Assembly: GCA_002150815.3 (NCBI GenBank)
Contig: NDFF03000013.1
Span: 124,001 to 188,000 of the forward strand
DNA: 64,000 nt
From: Grammothele lineata
Lineage: Eukaryota; Basidiomycota; Agaricomycetes; Polyporales; Polyporaceae
Direction of reading: 5' to 3'
Below the pieces are notes generated by a model, which was not told the DNA's origin, ran no database searches, and saw only the letters and a program-made list of their open reading frames with translations. Positions 44,490 to 55,199 of the stretch are shown here, piece after piece (position 1 is the first letter of the stretch; the number at the start of each line of letters is the position of its first letter). The translations under genes and the position numbers were made by a program.

Positions 44490-47139
44490 TCATGCTACAC
44501 GAGCCAAGTAGTCACGCCACAAGCCATCCACGAACGTTGTGTCAGTCTGGTTGCCGAAAGTTAGCATCTAATGTTTACAGAAAGGAACGAATATATTTAC
44601 GTGGATCAGGGCGAGCAACTCTCGCATAAAGTCGTTCCGTCCAATCTGAGCATGAGCGGGGATCGAGTTCTTGCCGCGTAGGGCAGCAAGGATCGCCTCC
44701 TTCGCGGCTACGCCGTCCAGCGCACCGTCGATGACGTGATGCCCATTCGCCCCGTTCGTCGCCGCTGCCTTTTTTGCCTGTTTCGGACTCGAAGCTGTAG
44801 TCGTCGGGCTCTGCATTTGGGCGGCATTCGCCACAGGGCCGGTCGCAGCAGGCTCATATGCAGGCTGAACGGCGGCTTGTGCGGGGAGATCCCAGCCCTT
44901 CTCGATCTCCGCCTTCTCGCGCTCCTTCTCGCGCTCGCGCTCTTTGCGGCCTTTGCGGCCACCCTTCTCCTTCTTCGACTCTTTCTTTTCTTTCAGACGT
45001 GTCGAGAAGATCGCGGGGTCGGAGAGGGCGCGGGTGTCGTTGAAGTCGAGCTCAATGACGTCCTGCTCGAATGAGCGATCATCAAGCGGCGCTCGGGGAT
45101 ATGGCCAGAGATCTGAGTTGGCCTCGAAAGGCACGAGGTTCCGTGCACGAGCATCAGCCCCAATAGGGGCAGGAGAAGGAGCGGCGGAACCATGGCCGTT
45201 TGTAGACTTGCCATTGATACTGAGGGTAGCGTTGTGTTGAGAGAACTGAGGTAGGGAAGAGGGAGGGAGACGCACGCCTCCCGGTACCGGGCGAGGTGTG
45301 ACGTCTCCTTGGACGCGACGCGAGCCGTGGACCTTCACCGACTCTGTTTCAGACCCAGAGAAGGGAACCGAAAGCGAAGGAACACCCAGAGCTATACCAT
45401 TGCCGGTGGCAGCAGTTTGCTGAGGGTGCGAGAACTCGCCTTCCGATGTTTGATCACCTTCGCTGTACTCGTTGTCCCCTTCGTAGCGTTGATGAGCAGA
45501 CCTTCGGGATCCAGTAGAGCTTGGCGCGGCTGACGATGCTCGTGAGTCAGAGGAGAGACCAAGGAGGGACGAGATGACGTCCTGGTTCAAGATCTGGGGA
45601 AGAGCGCTAGACGTAGGTTTCGGCGAGACGATGACGATCTCTTCTGGCTGTGGAGGAAGCGGTTGTACGGCGGGCGGGAAAGTGGCGGATGGAGGTACTG
45701 AACGCGCGGAAGCAAAGATGGAATCCAAGAGGGCTTGTCCACGGCTGGGAGGAGGCTCGGGAACTCGGGGAGCGGTAGATGGCGAATACTGAGCGTGTTG
45801 GTTGGTCGTGGAGGTCCCCGTGAGGGTTGCGAACAAATCGTCCACCGTTTTGGCAGAGGCTGGACCAGGGGCGGGAGGTGTCAAGTCCGATGGAGACGGC
45901 GTGATCAGTTTCGCGAAAAGCTTGTCTAATTCCGATCCAGCTCCTTGCGACGTCGAAGCGACTGCTGGATGGACAGCAGTTTCACCAACTGCACCATTCG
46001 TACTGGGCGAATGACTGTAAGATGCATTGGTATGATCTAACTCGATAGTTAGGATGGACTAAAAATACAGGCTCGAATAGCGTACCCTGAGATCCCTGCA
46101 CAGACGCACGACTTGCGGTCCGTAAATGTGGGTTAGGGGGAGGAGGGCGGCCAGGGCCATATCGGTATTCTTCTGGGTACGGAAGATTCTGTTTGATATA
46201 GGAATGTAGTCTGAAGGGAACATTAGAAGCGTGTTTTCGGACACAAAATTTCGAACGATAGCCAGACTACAACGAAGGAAGACACAGCGATAGCATTACG
46301 CGTCTAAAGGATCCGAGAGGGACGCGATGACGTATGTGTACGCTCGGAACGACCCAACTCCAATCCTCCTGACAAGCTGCACACGCATACTTCGATCGAC
46401 TCTGCTACGTACACTGAACGCCATATGGAGCCGCTTCCAAGGAGCAGTCGCATAGAAACACAAGACGTACCTCATCATGACCTCTTTGAGAGGCTCACGG
46501 GCATCTGTCGCGAACATCCACAATCCAAGGATGACTGAGCGGCCACCCTTCTCCTTCTCATAGAACTTCTCCTTTTCCTCCGGTGGTATCCGCCTGAATA
46601 GCTCATCACTGAACGCTTGACGTCTCTCTTCGGGAATGGGGTACGGGAGTCCCATTTCGAGGCGGGTCTGCGTGAAATCTGGGTAGAAGCGACACATGAG
46701 ATAGTCCCCCATGACTTCCATATCATCTTCCGGGTAGATAGGTCTGACATAGTCATCCGTTCCCATGCGATTGAGGATGTAGAAGCCATATGTGGGGTAG
46801 TTCGACCTATGTCTAGGTTGAGTCTCGCGAGCAAAAGGCGCGCATGCAGCGGTGGAGTACGCACTTCTCGAAAAGAAACATGCTCCCTTCGTAGCCGTGT
46901 TTCTCCCACTTCTGTCCTGTATAGTGATAGAGACACACGTGGCTGAACTGGTCCACGATGGAGGTGATCGAGGGCTCTCGGCGCAAGAGAACCTTCATGT
47001 TGCTTTGGTAGACGGCAGGCATCATGCCCACTGGCAGCTGCCGCTGCGAGTTTGCCGCAGGCGTGAATGTGCGTAGGGGGGGAGGCGGGGGTTTCGAGCT
47101 GTTAACATTGGAGTGCGAACGGTGTCTGCGGGGGGCCAT
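44490..47139 (-). CDS. DCP1: mRNA-decapping enzyme subunit 1
   Basis: Five exons: 47139-46865, 46806-46471, 46210-46086, 45964-44601 and 44546-44490, 718 aa, phases consistent. Dcp1 activates the Dcp2 decapping nuclease in cytoplasmic P-bodies. The N-terminal EVH1-like domain is clear: YQSNMKVLLRREPSITSIVD, YHYTGQKWEKHGYEGSMFLF, YPTYGFYILNRMGTDDYV, EVMGDYLMCRFYPDF and ILGLWMFATDAREPLKEVMM. It closes with LHSYIKQNLPYPEEYRYGPG and RPPPPNPHL. A long disordered Ser/Pro-rich linker fills exon 4. It includes short segments such as SELDKLFAKLITPSP and DVISSLLGLSSD that may bind partners. The C-terminus, FMRELLALIH-TDTTFVDGLW then RDYLARVA, matches the Dcp1 trimerisation segment. The exon-4 acceptor is ambiguous by 3 nt. 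It is head-to-head with PRP3. Confidence 0.92.
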
Positions 47140-47391
47140 GGCGGGCGAAAGGTTAAGGCAAGAGGAGGAGCGAGAGGGATGGATTCGGAGCTGCAGCCAG
47201 CCACGGGCAGGTCAAGTATTGGCCATTTGCTGCGGTAAGTCTGGATATGGGCAAGGGCGCGGGGTAGGCGCGGATATTAGTGCCGGATAAGTTGGCCTAT
47301 CCAGTCGCACGCACCACCGTGACCCCGCGCGCTCTCCGCCTTGCCCTCCGCCCCCATCCCGCCCTCCCCGTCCTTGTCCCCAGGCAGCATC
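47140..47391. promoter_or_regulatory. Bidirectional promoter region of DCP1 and PRP3
   Basis: Only 252 bp separate the two start codons, so both promoters and 5' UTRs lie here. No TATA box was seen in either direction. The PRP3 side is C-rich just before its ATG. Confidence 0.6.
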
Positions 47392-49693
47392 ATGAGCGAC
47401 CGCAAACGCGCGTGGGAAGGAAATGGAGACACGAGCGCCGCAAAGAAGCTGAAAAGGTTCGTCTCTTTGACTCTTGGTTGGCCTGTCTAAGCTAACATGT
47501 CCCGCGCCGACTCAGTACCACTGTGAGTGTCCTTCCTCCGCTTCCTGAAGGTGAATATGCCTCTTACCGTAGCTTGTTCATTCGCTATAACCGTGTTATG
47601 TCCGTTCAGACGTCGTCCAATGGCACAGCTTCAGGTTCTTCGGTAGGCCATGTCTATCCCTGGTGTGGTCTCCCGTGCTGAAGTTGCGTCTCGTTAGGTG
47701 TCGGCAGATGCTCTCATCGCTCAGAAGAGGGCAGAGATCGCTGCTAAGATTGCTGCAATGAAGAAGACTGCCTCAGGGGGCTCTTCAGCAGCACCAACCC
47801 CTCCTCCCGCATCCGCTTCTGGTTCCGCCGCCGCTAGCCCTTCGCCACCCATCACCGATGATATGGCGCGCCGCATTGCAGAGGCAAAGAGACGTGTTGC
47901 GGAAGCTCAGACTAAACTGGCAGTCAAGGATAATCCCTATATGGTGCGTTCTTCTCCTTGCTTCTTCCATATGCGCGACCTCAAACGCGCCTCCCCCAGT
48001 CTATGCCGCAACCAGGCAAGAAGAAGGTACTTCCAGTGATGCCAGAGCCGGCTCAGCAAGGTGCGGGGCTCAAGATGGCTGCCCATCCTCTTCTGCTCGA
48101 CAATACACCTTCCCTTCCTCAGTCCAAGAAGGACCGGTACAAGCCCATGCAACCTAAGTTCGCATCTATCAAGGCTAACGTGCGCAACGCACCGACACCA
48201 CCGCCAGTACCATCACCTGCTACACCCATAGAATCAAGTGCCAATCCTTACGCCTCAGCGGCTTCGGCTCCCACCGACAGCGGGTTCGAGGGTGCACCGA
48301 AGGAGCGAGTGGGCAGACAGTTCCGGTTCAACCCCAAGGGAAAATACGTGCAGATCGCGAACCAGGTCCGACAGGAGGCGCAACTGGAGCAGCTGAAACA
48401 GCGCATCGCGGAGAGTGCCAAGAAGGCTGGACTGGACTCGGAGTTCGAGACGCTGGAGAAAAACATCAGGGTAAGTTATTTCAATCGTCCATACAGTCGT
48501 GAACTCAGAGTGTCCTCTCAGCGCGAAGCGCCTCCTGATGCTGAATGGTGGGATGCTGCCCTCCTCCCCAACAAGACGTATGACGACTTGAGTTCTGGCG
48601 GAGCCGAGCTCAACATCCGTAATGCCGATTCGCCCATCACGCTGTACATCCAGCATCCTATACCCATCCCTGCTCCCGGCGACAAACACAAGACCACTCT
48701 CAAACCTCTAAAGCTGACAAAGAAAGTACGTTATTGCCGTGTTCACCCCCCGGGGCCAATATTGAGACCTCTTTGGAATATAGGAGCAGAAGAAGATGCG
48801 AAAGCAACGGCGGCAGGCGGAGTTGCAAGACAAGCGCGATCGCATCCGAATGGGTCTTATTCCCCCTGATCCCCCGAAGGGTATGTTTCTACACATGTTT
48901 CTACCTCTCTGTACTGACCTCTCACGGTCTTTCCAGTTCGCTTGGCTAACCTCATGAAGGTGTTGACGTCAGACGCTGTGCAAGACCCCACCAAGGTCGA
49001 AGCACGCGTCAGGCGGGAGGTAGCAATGCGCAAGCATCAGCACGAAAAGATGAACGCGGAGCGCAAGCTGACCGACGAGCAGCGCCGGGAGAAGATCGAG
49101 ACTAGGAAGCTGGAAGAAGAGAAGAAGGGTATATACGGTGCCGTATTCAAGTATGTCTTCTACTGCTCGCCTACCGTGTCTCTCCATTTACTCACCTGAC
49201 ATGGCCTTATTGTAGGGTCAAAACTCTTTCCGACCCCGCACACCGCTTCAAGGTGCGGAAAAACGCGGAACAGATGAATCTTACCGGCGTGTGCATCTTC
49301 AATCCTACGTTCAGTATGGTATACGTCGAAGGCGCGCCCAAGTTCATCCGGCAGTACAAGCGCCTTATGCTCCACCGCATCGCATGGACCGAGGCCGCAC
49401 GCGAGCGTGGCGGAGAAGATGTCGAGCTCGAGGACGGCGAGGACGGCGCGGTGGAGGGCAAGGGCAAGGGCAAGGCCGTCACGACGGAAGGCGAGGACGG
49501 CGGCCCAGTCTCTCTGGAGGATAACGAGTGTTGGCTCGTGTGGGAAGGCCAACTGCGCGACCGTTCGTTCAGCAACTTCAAACCGAAGAGCTGTCCGACC
49601 GACGGTGCGGCGAAAGAGGTGCTCGGGCAGAAGCTCGCTGGGTACTGGGACCAGGCGAAGAACTGGAAGCCCGAGGAGGAAGAGCTGTTCTGA
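47392..49693 (+). CDS. PRP3: U4/U6 small nuclear ribonucleoprotein Prp3
   Basis: Nine exons: 47392-47456, 47516-47522, 47610-47642, 47698-47943, 48000-48470, 48522-48725, 48784-48880, 48937-49150 and 49216-49693; 604 aa, every phase consistent. Prp3 binds U4/U6 snRNA and stabilises the tri-snRNP of the spliceosome in the nucleus. The N-terminal part has a Lys/Ala-rich helix (LIAQKRAEIAAKIAAMKKTA). The Prp3 core follows: FRFNPKGKYVQIANQVRQEA, PDAEWWDAALLP, YIQHPIPIPAP, EQKKMRKQRRQAELQDKRDR, GLIPPDPPKVRLANLMKVL, AVQDPTKVEARVRREVAMRK. The C-terminal RNA-binding domain (DUF1115) runs from HRFKVRKNAEQMNLTGVCIF through ECWLVWEGQLRDRSF and AGYWDQAKNWK. Exon 2 is only 7 nt and is required to keep the frame. 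The C-terminal domain contains a Gly/Lys/Glu-rich insert. Confidence 0.94.
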
Positions 49694-49770
49694 TCCCATG
49701 CTCGATGTATATCGTAACGTCATATAATGTGGACATATGTGATCTGTGGAAACCGTGTAGTGCAGAGTCG

Positions 49771-49875
49771 ATGGATTCTGGCGCTGGGGTCCGGTTCGTC
49801 GCCCCCATATCATGAAGTATTGTGTGTTTGGAGGTATGGATTCTGGCGCTGGGGTCCGGTTCGTCGCCCCCATAT
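49771..49875 (+). repeat. Direct repeat, two 40-bp units 65 bp apart
   Basis: The units at 49771-49810 and 49836-49875 are identical (ATGGATTCTGGCGCTGGGGT and the next 20 bases). Between them lies a 27-bp word, 49811-49837, that recurs at 51043-51069. The region follows PRP3 directly. Confidence 0.85.
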
Positions 49876-50477
49876 TACGATTCCACTTGGGAATCGGTAC
49901 ATTTTACAGGGTGGGTCTAGAGCGCTTATCCCTTGATTGTCCAAGATCCGGGTTTTCCCGCTTATCTTATCTCAGCCGACTTTGCCCGAGCATCGGCGCC
50001 CCTGCCGAGGTCGGTGCTGCGTCCTCAATACTGTTTTCAAACCGATCTCTCTATGCTAGAAACGTATCATAAAGCTTGGTCGCGTGCTTCATAAGGGCTC
50101 TCATACTTGACACGTTGCGGATAACTGGGCCAGGCAAGGCAGCTCACGCTGTTAGGAGATGCCGGGTCACCTACATGGATATCCTGAGCCAGCGCGCCGC
50201 GAGGAGCTCGTCGCTAATGGTGCGTAGTTTTGATTTCGATACTCAGGCTTCATGTTCCTCATTCAGTAGTCTAGTTATGCACACTGGACTACTTCATTTA
50301 CCCGCGGAGCTTGTCAACAGCCGCATAGTATCGCGCTGCAGCCAGCATACATTAGCAGGAGCTCTGCGTGCACGCTATGGCCAGACGGCTACACACCCGC
50401 GACATAAGGCAGCCCACCTAGTCTCCCCTAGGCAGACCAGTTACGCGCACTACTGATGGGATGGATTGACGTGCGCT

Positions 50478-50666
50478 CTACCACAGCCCACCCTCTGTCG
50501 TGATCGCCAGCCCGACATCCCCCTCGGCCTGGCAGCCGTAGATCGCGAACAATGACCTGGAGATGCCAGCAACAAATGCGATATTCGCCGCCGAGGCCTC
50601 GTTCTGCCTAAATGCAACCTCCTGGCTTGCATTGGGGGACCTACTGGTGGTAGTGTGTACGGACAT
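50478..50666 (-). pseudogene. Possible orphan C-terminal exon of an unrecognised gene
   Basis: A minus-strand frame ends at a natural-looking stop: NASQEVAFRQNEASAANIAF followed by VAGISRSLFAIYGCQAEGDV and GLAITTEGGLW. The amino-acid texture is that of a folded enzyme, unlike neighbouring frames. An acceptor-like CCACCAG precedes it. No partner exons were found, and the surroundings are repeat-rich, so it is more likely a gene fragment than a working gene. The family was not recognised. Confidence 0.3.
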
Positions 50667-51042
50667 TAGGGAGGATGCGGAGCCAGGACGACGAGGTTGT
50701 GTGCTAGGTGATCGCGCCCAGAGCCCTCAGCGGAAGTCCCAGACATGTCCGTGTGCGCCCTACTGCTCTGAGTCATGCATACATGATGACACACTTTCGG
50801 CATTCGTCGAAGACACATTATGACCTAGCGGTACCTGCGCACTCACTTCGAATCCGTGGGATATGAAGTGGTGAGTGAATTTCCGTATTGAACGCGCGTT
50901 CATCGACGAATAGCAGCTGCCCCTTCATTGTGTTGGTAGTAGCGTGTCGTAGTATTCTATCTATGTAAGGACCCTGACCTGACAGAACTAGTCTAAGTGG
51001 AATCGTGTCCAGCGCGCTGTGCGTCGCGGCATCCCCACAAGT

Positions 51043-51069
51043 CATGAAGTATTGTGTGTTTGGAGGTAT
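51043..51069 (+). repeat. Second copy of the 27-bp word
   Basis: Identical to 49811-49837. Here it starts a frame reading MKYCVFGGIGFVGQLASR, which resembles the first strand and Gly-rich loop of a Rossmann-fold NAD(P)-binding protein. The frame quickly becomes low-complexity, so this is at most a gene fragment. Confidence 0.6.
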
Positions 51070-51204
51070 TGGGTTTGTTGGTCAGCTAGCATCGCGGCAC
51101 GAGAATGGAGAGCCAAGCCGTAGACATTACGGCGCAATGTGCGGAAGCCGGAGGACGGTCCGGCGACGGCTGCCATCAGGTGAACATCTGGGGTATGGAT
51201 CATA

Positions 51205-51236
51205 TTCCGGCGGAATCCGGCGGAATCCGCCGGATG
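51205..51236 (+). repeat. Short repeated/inverted motif, left of the satellite block
   Basis: Two TCCGGCGGAA units are followed by the inverted word TCCGCCGGA. The reverse complement shares CGCCGGATTCCGCCGGA with 55036-55052 on the other side of the block. Confidence 0.55.
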
Positions 51237-51555
51237 ATGGCGGATTAGACGCCGGCCCAGACGGGTGGCGTGAATTCCGTCTACAAGTGAAGGCGAATCC
51301 TCGAACGCAGCACAACTTATGGGCGACTAAGTAGATCCTCTAATCAAAGGTGCGTAAAGCGCGTTAGGGTACGCCATCCATGACGCACACACACTCACGG
51401 CTCGCCGCCACTGCCATATGGGCCGCCGAGCTGGGCGCGCACGTCGCGCGACACTGTCGCGCGCCCTCGCGACTCGTTCCGGCCCCGGTGACTGGTCAGC
51501 AAACACTCAAAAACGCGCTCGCACCGAGTCGCTCGCGATAGGCCCTCCGTATCGT

Positions 51556-52183
51556 TAAGAGATTTCACTGTAACTATCAAATTACAGGGATATCCCTTCA
51601 GCTGTACATGTAATTAACTGTACGTGCAAAATCGACTTCATTAAATTGCGTGCATCACTTAAGGGATATACGTCTAGTACCCTTTTGTATGGGTAAATCC
51701 CTCAACTCGTATGTAGAATTAACTGTACGCTGTACACATGGTAGATGTAAATCCATGAAGGTATACATAGGTATCACTTCACTGCATCTTCTGCACTCAA
51801 ATCTCTTAACGTCCACCCTCCCTTCACGGATTTCTCTGTACTCGCCTAGCCTGTTCTCTATCTATTTATCCCTTAAGTGATATTCTTCTAGTGTCCGGCT
51901 GCACACAAAAATTCCCCAACCCGTACACGGAATCTACTGTACTGTATGCCCGTGGATGGAAATCAGTCAAGGTAAATCTCTTCACCTGTATGTAGTATAG
52001 CCACCAGCAATTTCCCTTCAGGCAAATCCTCGCACTACCGCCTTGACTAAATTGCGTCTATCCCTTAAGTGATATCCTCCTAGTGCTCTATTGTACAGGG
52101 AAATCACTTAACCTCTTCACGGAATTCAATACACTATGTACGCATAGGTGGAAATGCGTCAAGGCAAAGCTCTTAACTTGTAT
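51556..52183 (+). repeat. Degenerate satellite-like repeat, left part
   Basis: Recurring, diverged words at irregular spacing of roughly 100-220 bp: CCCTTAAGTGATAT followed by TTCTAGTG or CTCCTAGTG (near 51,870 and 52,061; a variant with the first word inverted near 51,655). Others are GGAATTAACTGTACG, GTACANGGAAATCCCTTAAC, GGTAAATCC-TCAAGG and AATTTCCCTTCAGGCAAATC. The same words continue after mobile element copy B. AT-richer than the flanks; no coding capacity seen. Confidence 0.65.
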
Positions 52184-52689
52184 TCCTGGACACTTCAGTG
52201 TCTAGGTCTTGGAGGTACAATTGTCGAATCTTTGCATCAGATCTGATTGAGAATGGTAAGAACGGGGTACCGGTGCGAAACACCTGCGATATATGGTATG
52301 GGGACGCCTGCATGTGACTCAAAAATGGGTCATGTGCGTGCGTCAATACACGTTCGGACCGGTGCGATTCTGCGTTGGCGCCTGAAGGCGTTGGTGTTCG
52401 CGCTCCGCGCAGGTCTTTTCCGTGCATTTTTCATGCACTGCAAATCCGACCAGAGTTTCAGACTCCTCGTTGCGGCATCGACGCCCGTATGTCGGTCATG
52501 GATGTCACGCCGGCAGTTCTATTGCCTATGGTGTGGAATTTCAAACGAGCCCGTCCGACTCCGTTGGCCAATAAGCAGCTTGTCAAGCAGTGCATCGGAT
52601 CATCAAACACAAGGCTCTCGAAACTGTATGTTGGTTCCATGCTTCGGCGGACGGGCACACAGGTTGTCTCTAACGTCATCTATGGGTCC

Positions 52690-53149
52690 TCTTAACTAGC
52701 ATCTACTCTACCCTCAACAACGAGGACAAGCACGAGTGCCATGTGGCACGCGCCACCATTGCGCACGGCATCGGGCCCTCTGCGAACATCGTCTGCTCCC
52801 TTCTGGCCTCCCTCTTCTGCACTCTGCCTGACATCCGTGCGTCCACATTCGCGCGTGTCGTCGGCTCTACGATGTAGTGAGCCAAGTGGGCCTGCTCGAG
52901 CACGAAAACGCGCTGATCCTCAATGCCACCATGCGCGGCTGCCAAGCCGCCATGTGTGCCCTCTCCCTCTCTCGTCCCCTCCTCTTTATTCAGAAGGACG
53001 GCACGCTCGCCGCCGCCGCTTCCGCCGCCCGCTTTTTTGTCAGGCTGCACCTTCGCGTTGGGCCTGACAAACTCGATGCGCAGGGGTGCGTGCCTTTGTC
53101 CGGCCTCCGCCATGCCCGCCCGGCCAGCTCCTGGCAACCAACCAAGTAA
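52690..53149 (+). pseudogene. Hydantoinase/oxoprolinase-family gene relic in element copy B
   Basis: Retains the middle block (SQVGLLEHENALILNATMRG, then SRPLLFIQKDGTLAAAASAA) and, in another frame, TFALGLTNSMRRGA. A deletion has removed the ILAFTQR part that copy A keeps. The N-terminal NTDSVLIDV piece is absent entirely. Stops and frame changes make it non-functional. Its KDGTLAAA reading is closer to the family pattern than copy A's NDGTPAAA at that site, so neither copy is simply derived from the other as it stands now. Confidence 0.6.
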
Positions 53150-54388
53150 GTTGCGCGATCACCTCCGGGCGTTGCAGATGTACTAAAATGTGTAGCCGCC
53201 AGCGCTGCTGTTCACTCCTGACGAGCCCGAGGAGGCTGCAAGCCGGATGCTGACGGATGGTACTCGCGCTGCTTAGGTCGCCGGGTGTGTACGTGCTGCC
53301 GAACCGCCTTTGGCCGTGCGCCATATCTGACGGGATAGGGAGCACTCTCTCGTAAGTGTCGCCCCCGTTGCCTCTCCCGTTCCGCGGCGGCATCACCGCC
53401 TACTCGCTCGAGTGGGGGCATGGAAGCTCTGCGCGCCGCGGGCTGAGCCCAGCGTCATGCTGATGTTGTCTCATCCCCGCTCCCCACCAGGTCCTCCCTT
53501 CCGCGCGCAAGAGGCTTGCGGTCGAGACGCGGCACATTTCCGTCGATTTTGCATTCTCTCGGCAGGCAGTGCATCCGCGGCGCTCCATCTGGGCGTGGGG
53601 CACTTTCTCTGCTGCATGATGACTCTGTCAAGTTCGAACGCCTTGGTAGCCTTATAAGTCTAGCCATTTTCGCTCGCTTGTGCACACAATGTGGACTACA
53701 TCAGGAAATATGATCTCTTCTATATGAAGTCTAGTTATCCAGTGCTCCAGGGCGGTCTAGCTGGAGATTGCCGCTCCATGCCACATGGAGAGCTCGACTC
53801 CGCGCGGAGACCCGAGCCTCCATCTTGCTTATAGTTTGCCTCCATCCTACTCCGAGCCACTTGTTTCTGCCTGTGTTCACTCACGGCGATCGTGCACGCC
53901 ATTGAGATACAGAATTGAAGTAAGTAATTCATCCCGTACACTGCCATCATCCCACCCTCGTTGCCCCCCTCCATGGTCACTGCTCTGGCCCCCATTACCG
54001 CTGTCGCTCCAGCCCTCGCTTGATCCCCCCTCGCTCTCACTGTTGACCTGGATGCCGATCTCATCACACCCTCGCTAGTGATTATCCTTATTGCTTTCAG
54101 CGGTGAAACATCGGCGTAGGTCGGGCCGTCTGCGGTGGATTCACAAATTTCTACCCATTCTGGCTCTCAGTGAGGATGTTCGGCTCTCCGGAAGCCCTTT
54201 TCGGCGCGGGGTCGGAGACCCGCGCGTGCTGCACTGAACAACCCGTCATGCGTCACAGATCGCCGCGCCGCATCTGTTTGAGCTTTTGAGGGCATCATAC
54301 GTCACACCCCGCGCTGCCGCATTGGTCTAAACAGTTCCCAGTCACGACACTGCAGCAGCCCGAGTGGCACGACAATTCCTTGGATCTT

Positions 54389-54463
54389 GAGTGGTCTGTT
54401 CCCAGCCCCGCGTTAGTTCGAGCACGGAGTGCGAGGACTAACACTGCTGGGAACAGGCCACTC
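54389..54463 (+). repeat. 75-nt imperfect stem-loop near the right end of element copy B
   Basis: Same sequence and pairing as at 26821-26895 in copy A. Confidence 0.75.
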
Positions 54464-54544
54464 AAAAGTGTGCTAAGGCCAGTTGAAGGCAGAGAGATTA
54501 TTCACAGGCAAATAAGTGTCCAGGTCTGCCCGGAGGGCCATAAC

Positions 54545-54960
54545 TATGTAGTGATACCATAAGTAATTTCTCTTCAGGCAAATCCATGTAGTCTCTGGAC
54601 TAAATTACGTCTATCCCTTAAGCAATATCCTTCTACTAGTACATCACTGTACATGGAAATCCCTTAACGTGTAGGCGCAATTATGTGTACTGCCATCTTA
54701 AGTTAATTATGTTTACCCCTAAAGTGATATCCTTCTAATGTGCGCCGTACATGGAAATCTCTCAACTCGCACATGGAATTAACTGTACGTCACACGCGCA
54801 GAGGTAAATCCGTCAAGACATACACGGATTTCACTCTACTGCTCCCTCTACGTTCAAATCCCTTAACGCCCACTATATCTTCACGCAATTACTGGTACTA
54901 ACTCTGTCACTTCTCATGATTGCATCTACTACTATCTCTCAAGTGAAATTCTTCTTGTGC
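54545..54960 (+). repeat. Degenerate satellite-like repeat, right part
   Basis: Continues the words of 51556-52183: TATCCCTTAAGCAATATCCTTC near 54,615, CCCTAAAGTGATATCCTTC near 54,714, GGAATTAACTGTACG, GGTAAATCCGTCAAG, and a last CTCAAGTGAAATTCTTC near 54,937. It then ends abruptly in GC-rich sequence. Confidence 0.65.
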
Positions 54961-55031
54961 CCCGCCGTACGGGGCAGGCGCGGCGCGGGCCACGGTCGCA
55001 GGGTCGCGTGACCGTCCGGGAGGATAAGCGC

Positions 55032-55060
55032 CGATCCGCCGGATTCCGCCGGATCATGAT
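55032..55060 (+). repeat. Short repeated/inverted motif, right of the satellite block
   Basis: CGCCGGATTCCGCCGGA followed by TCATG. It is the inverted counterpart of the motif at 51205-51236 (reverse complement CGCCGGATTCCGCCGGA then ATATG). Confidence 0.55.
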
Positions 55061-55199
55061 CCATAGGTCGGGAGTTCATGCCATCAGGCGCTCGAACAAG
55101 CTCGAACTGCATATCCCAAGAACGGCTCATTGGGCCAACCATGATCATCTTCATTCAAGCAAGCAACGTATCGGGGTTATACAATTACATGACAGACGG

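Larger units (their letters stand above)
52184..54544 (+). mobile_element. Non-autonomous mobile element, copy B (2361 bp)
   Basis: Direct-orientation copy of 24131-26976 with the same ends (TCCTGGACACTT...GGGCCATAAC) and TAT on both sides (52181-52183, 54545-54547). It splits a satellite unit. The uninterrupted sister unit at about 51,977-52,030 reads CTCTTCACCTG-TAT-GTAGTATAGCC and continues to TTTCCCTTCAGGCAAATCC. The interrupted unit reads GCTCTTAACTTG-TAT-[element]-TAT-GTAGTGATACC and continues to TTTCTCTTCAGGCAAATCC. It lacks about 485 bp present in copy A. The 75-nt stem-loop (54389-54463) and broken hydantoinase sequence are retained. No transposition enzyme was seen. Confidence 0.75.
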
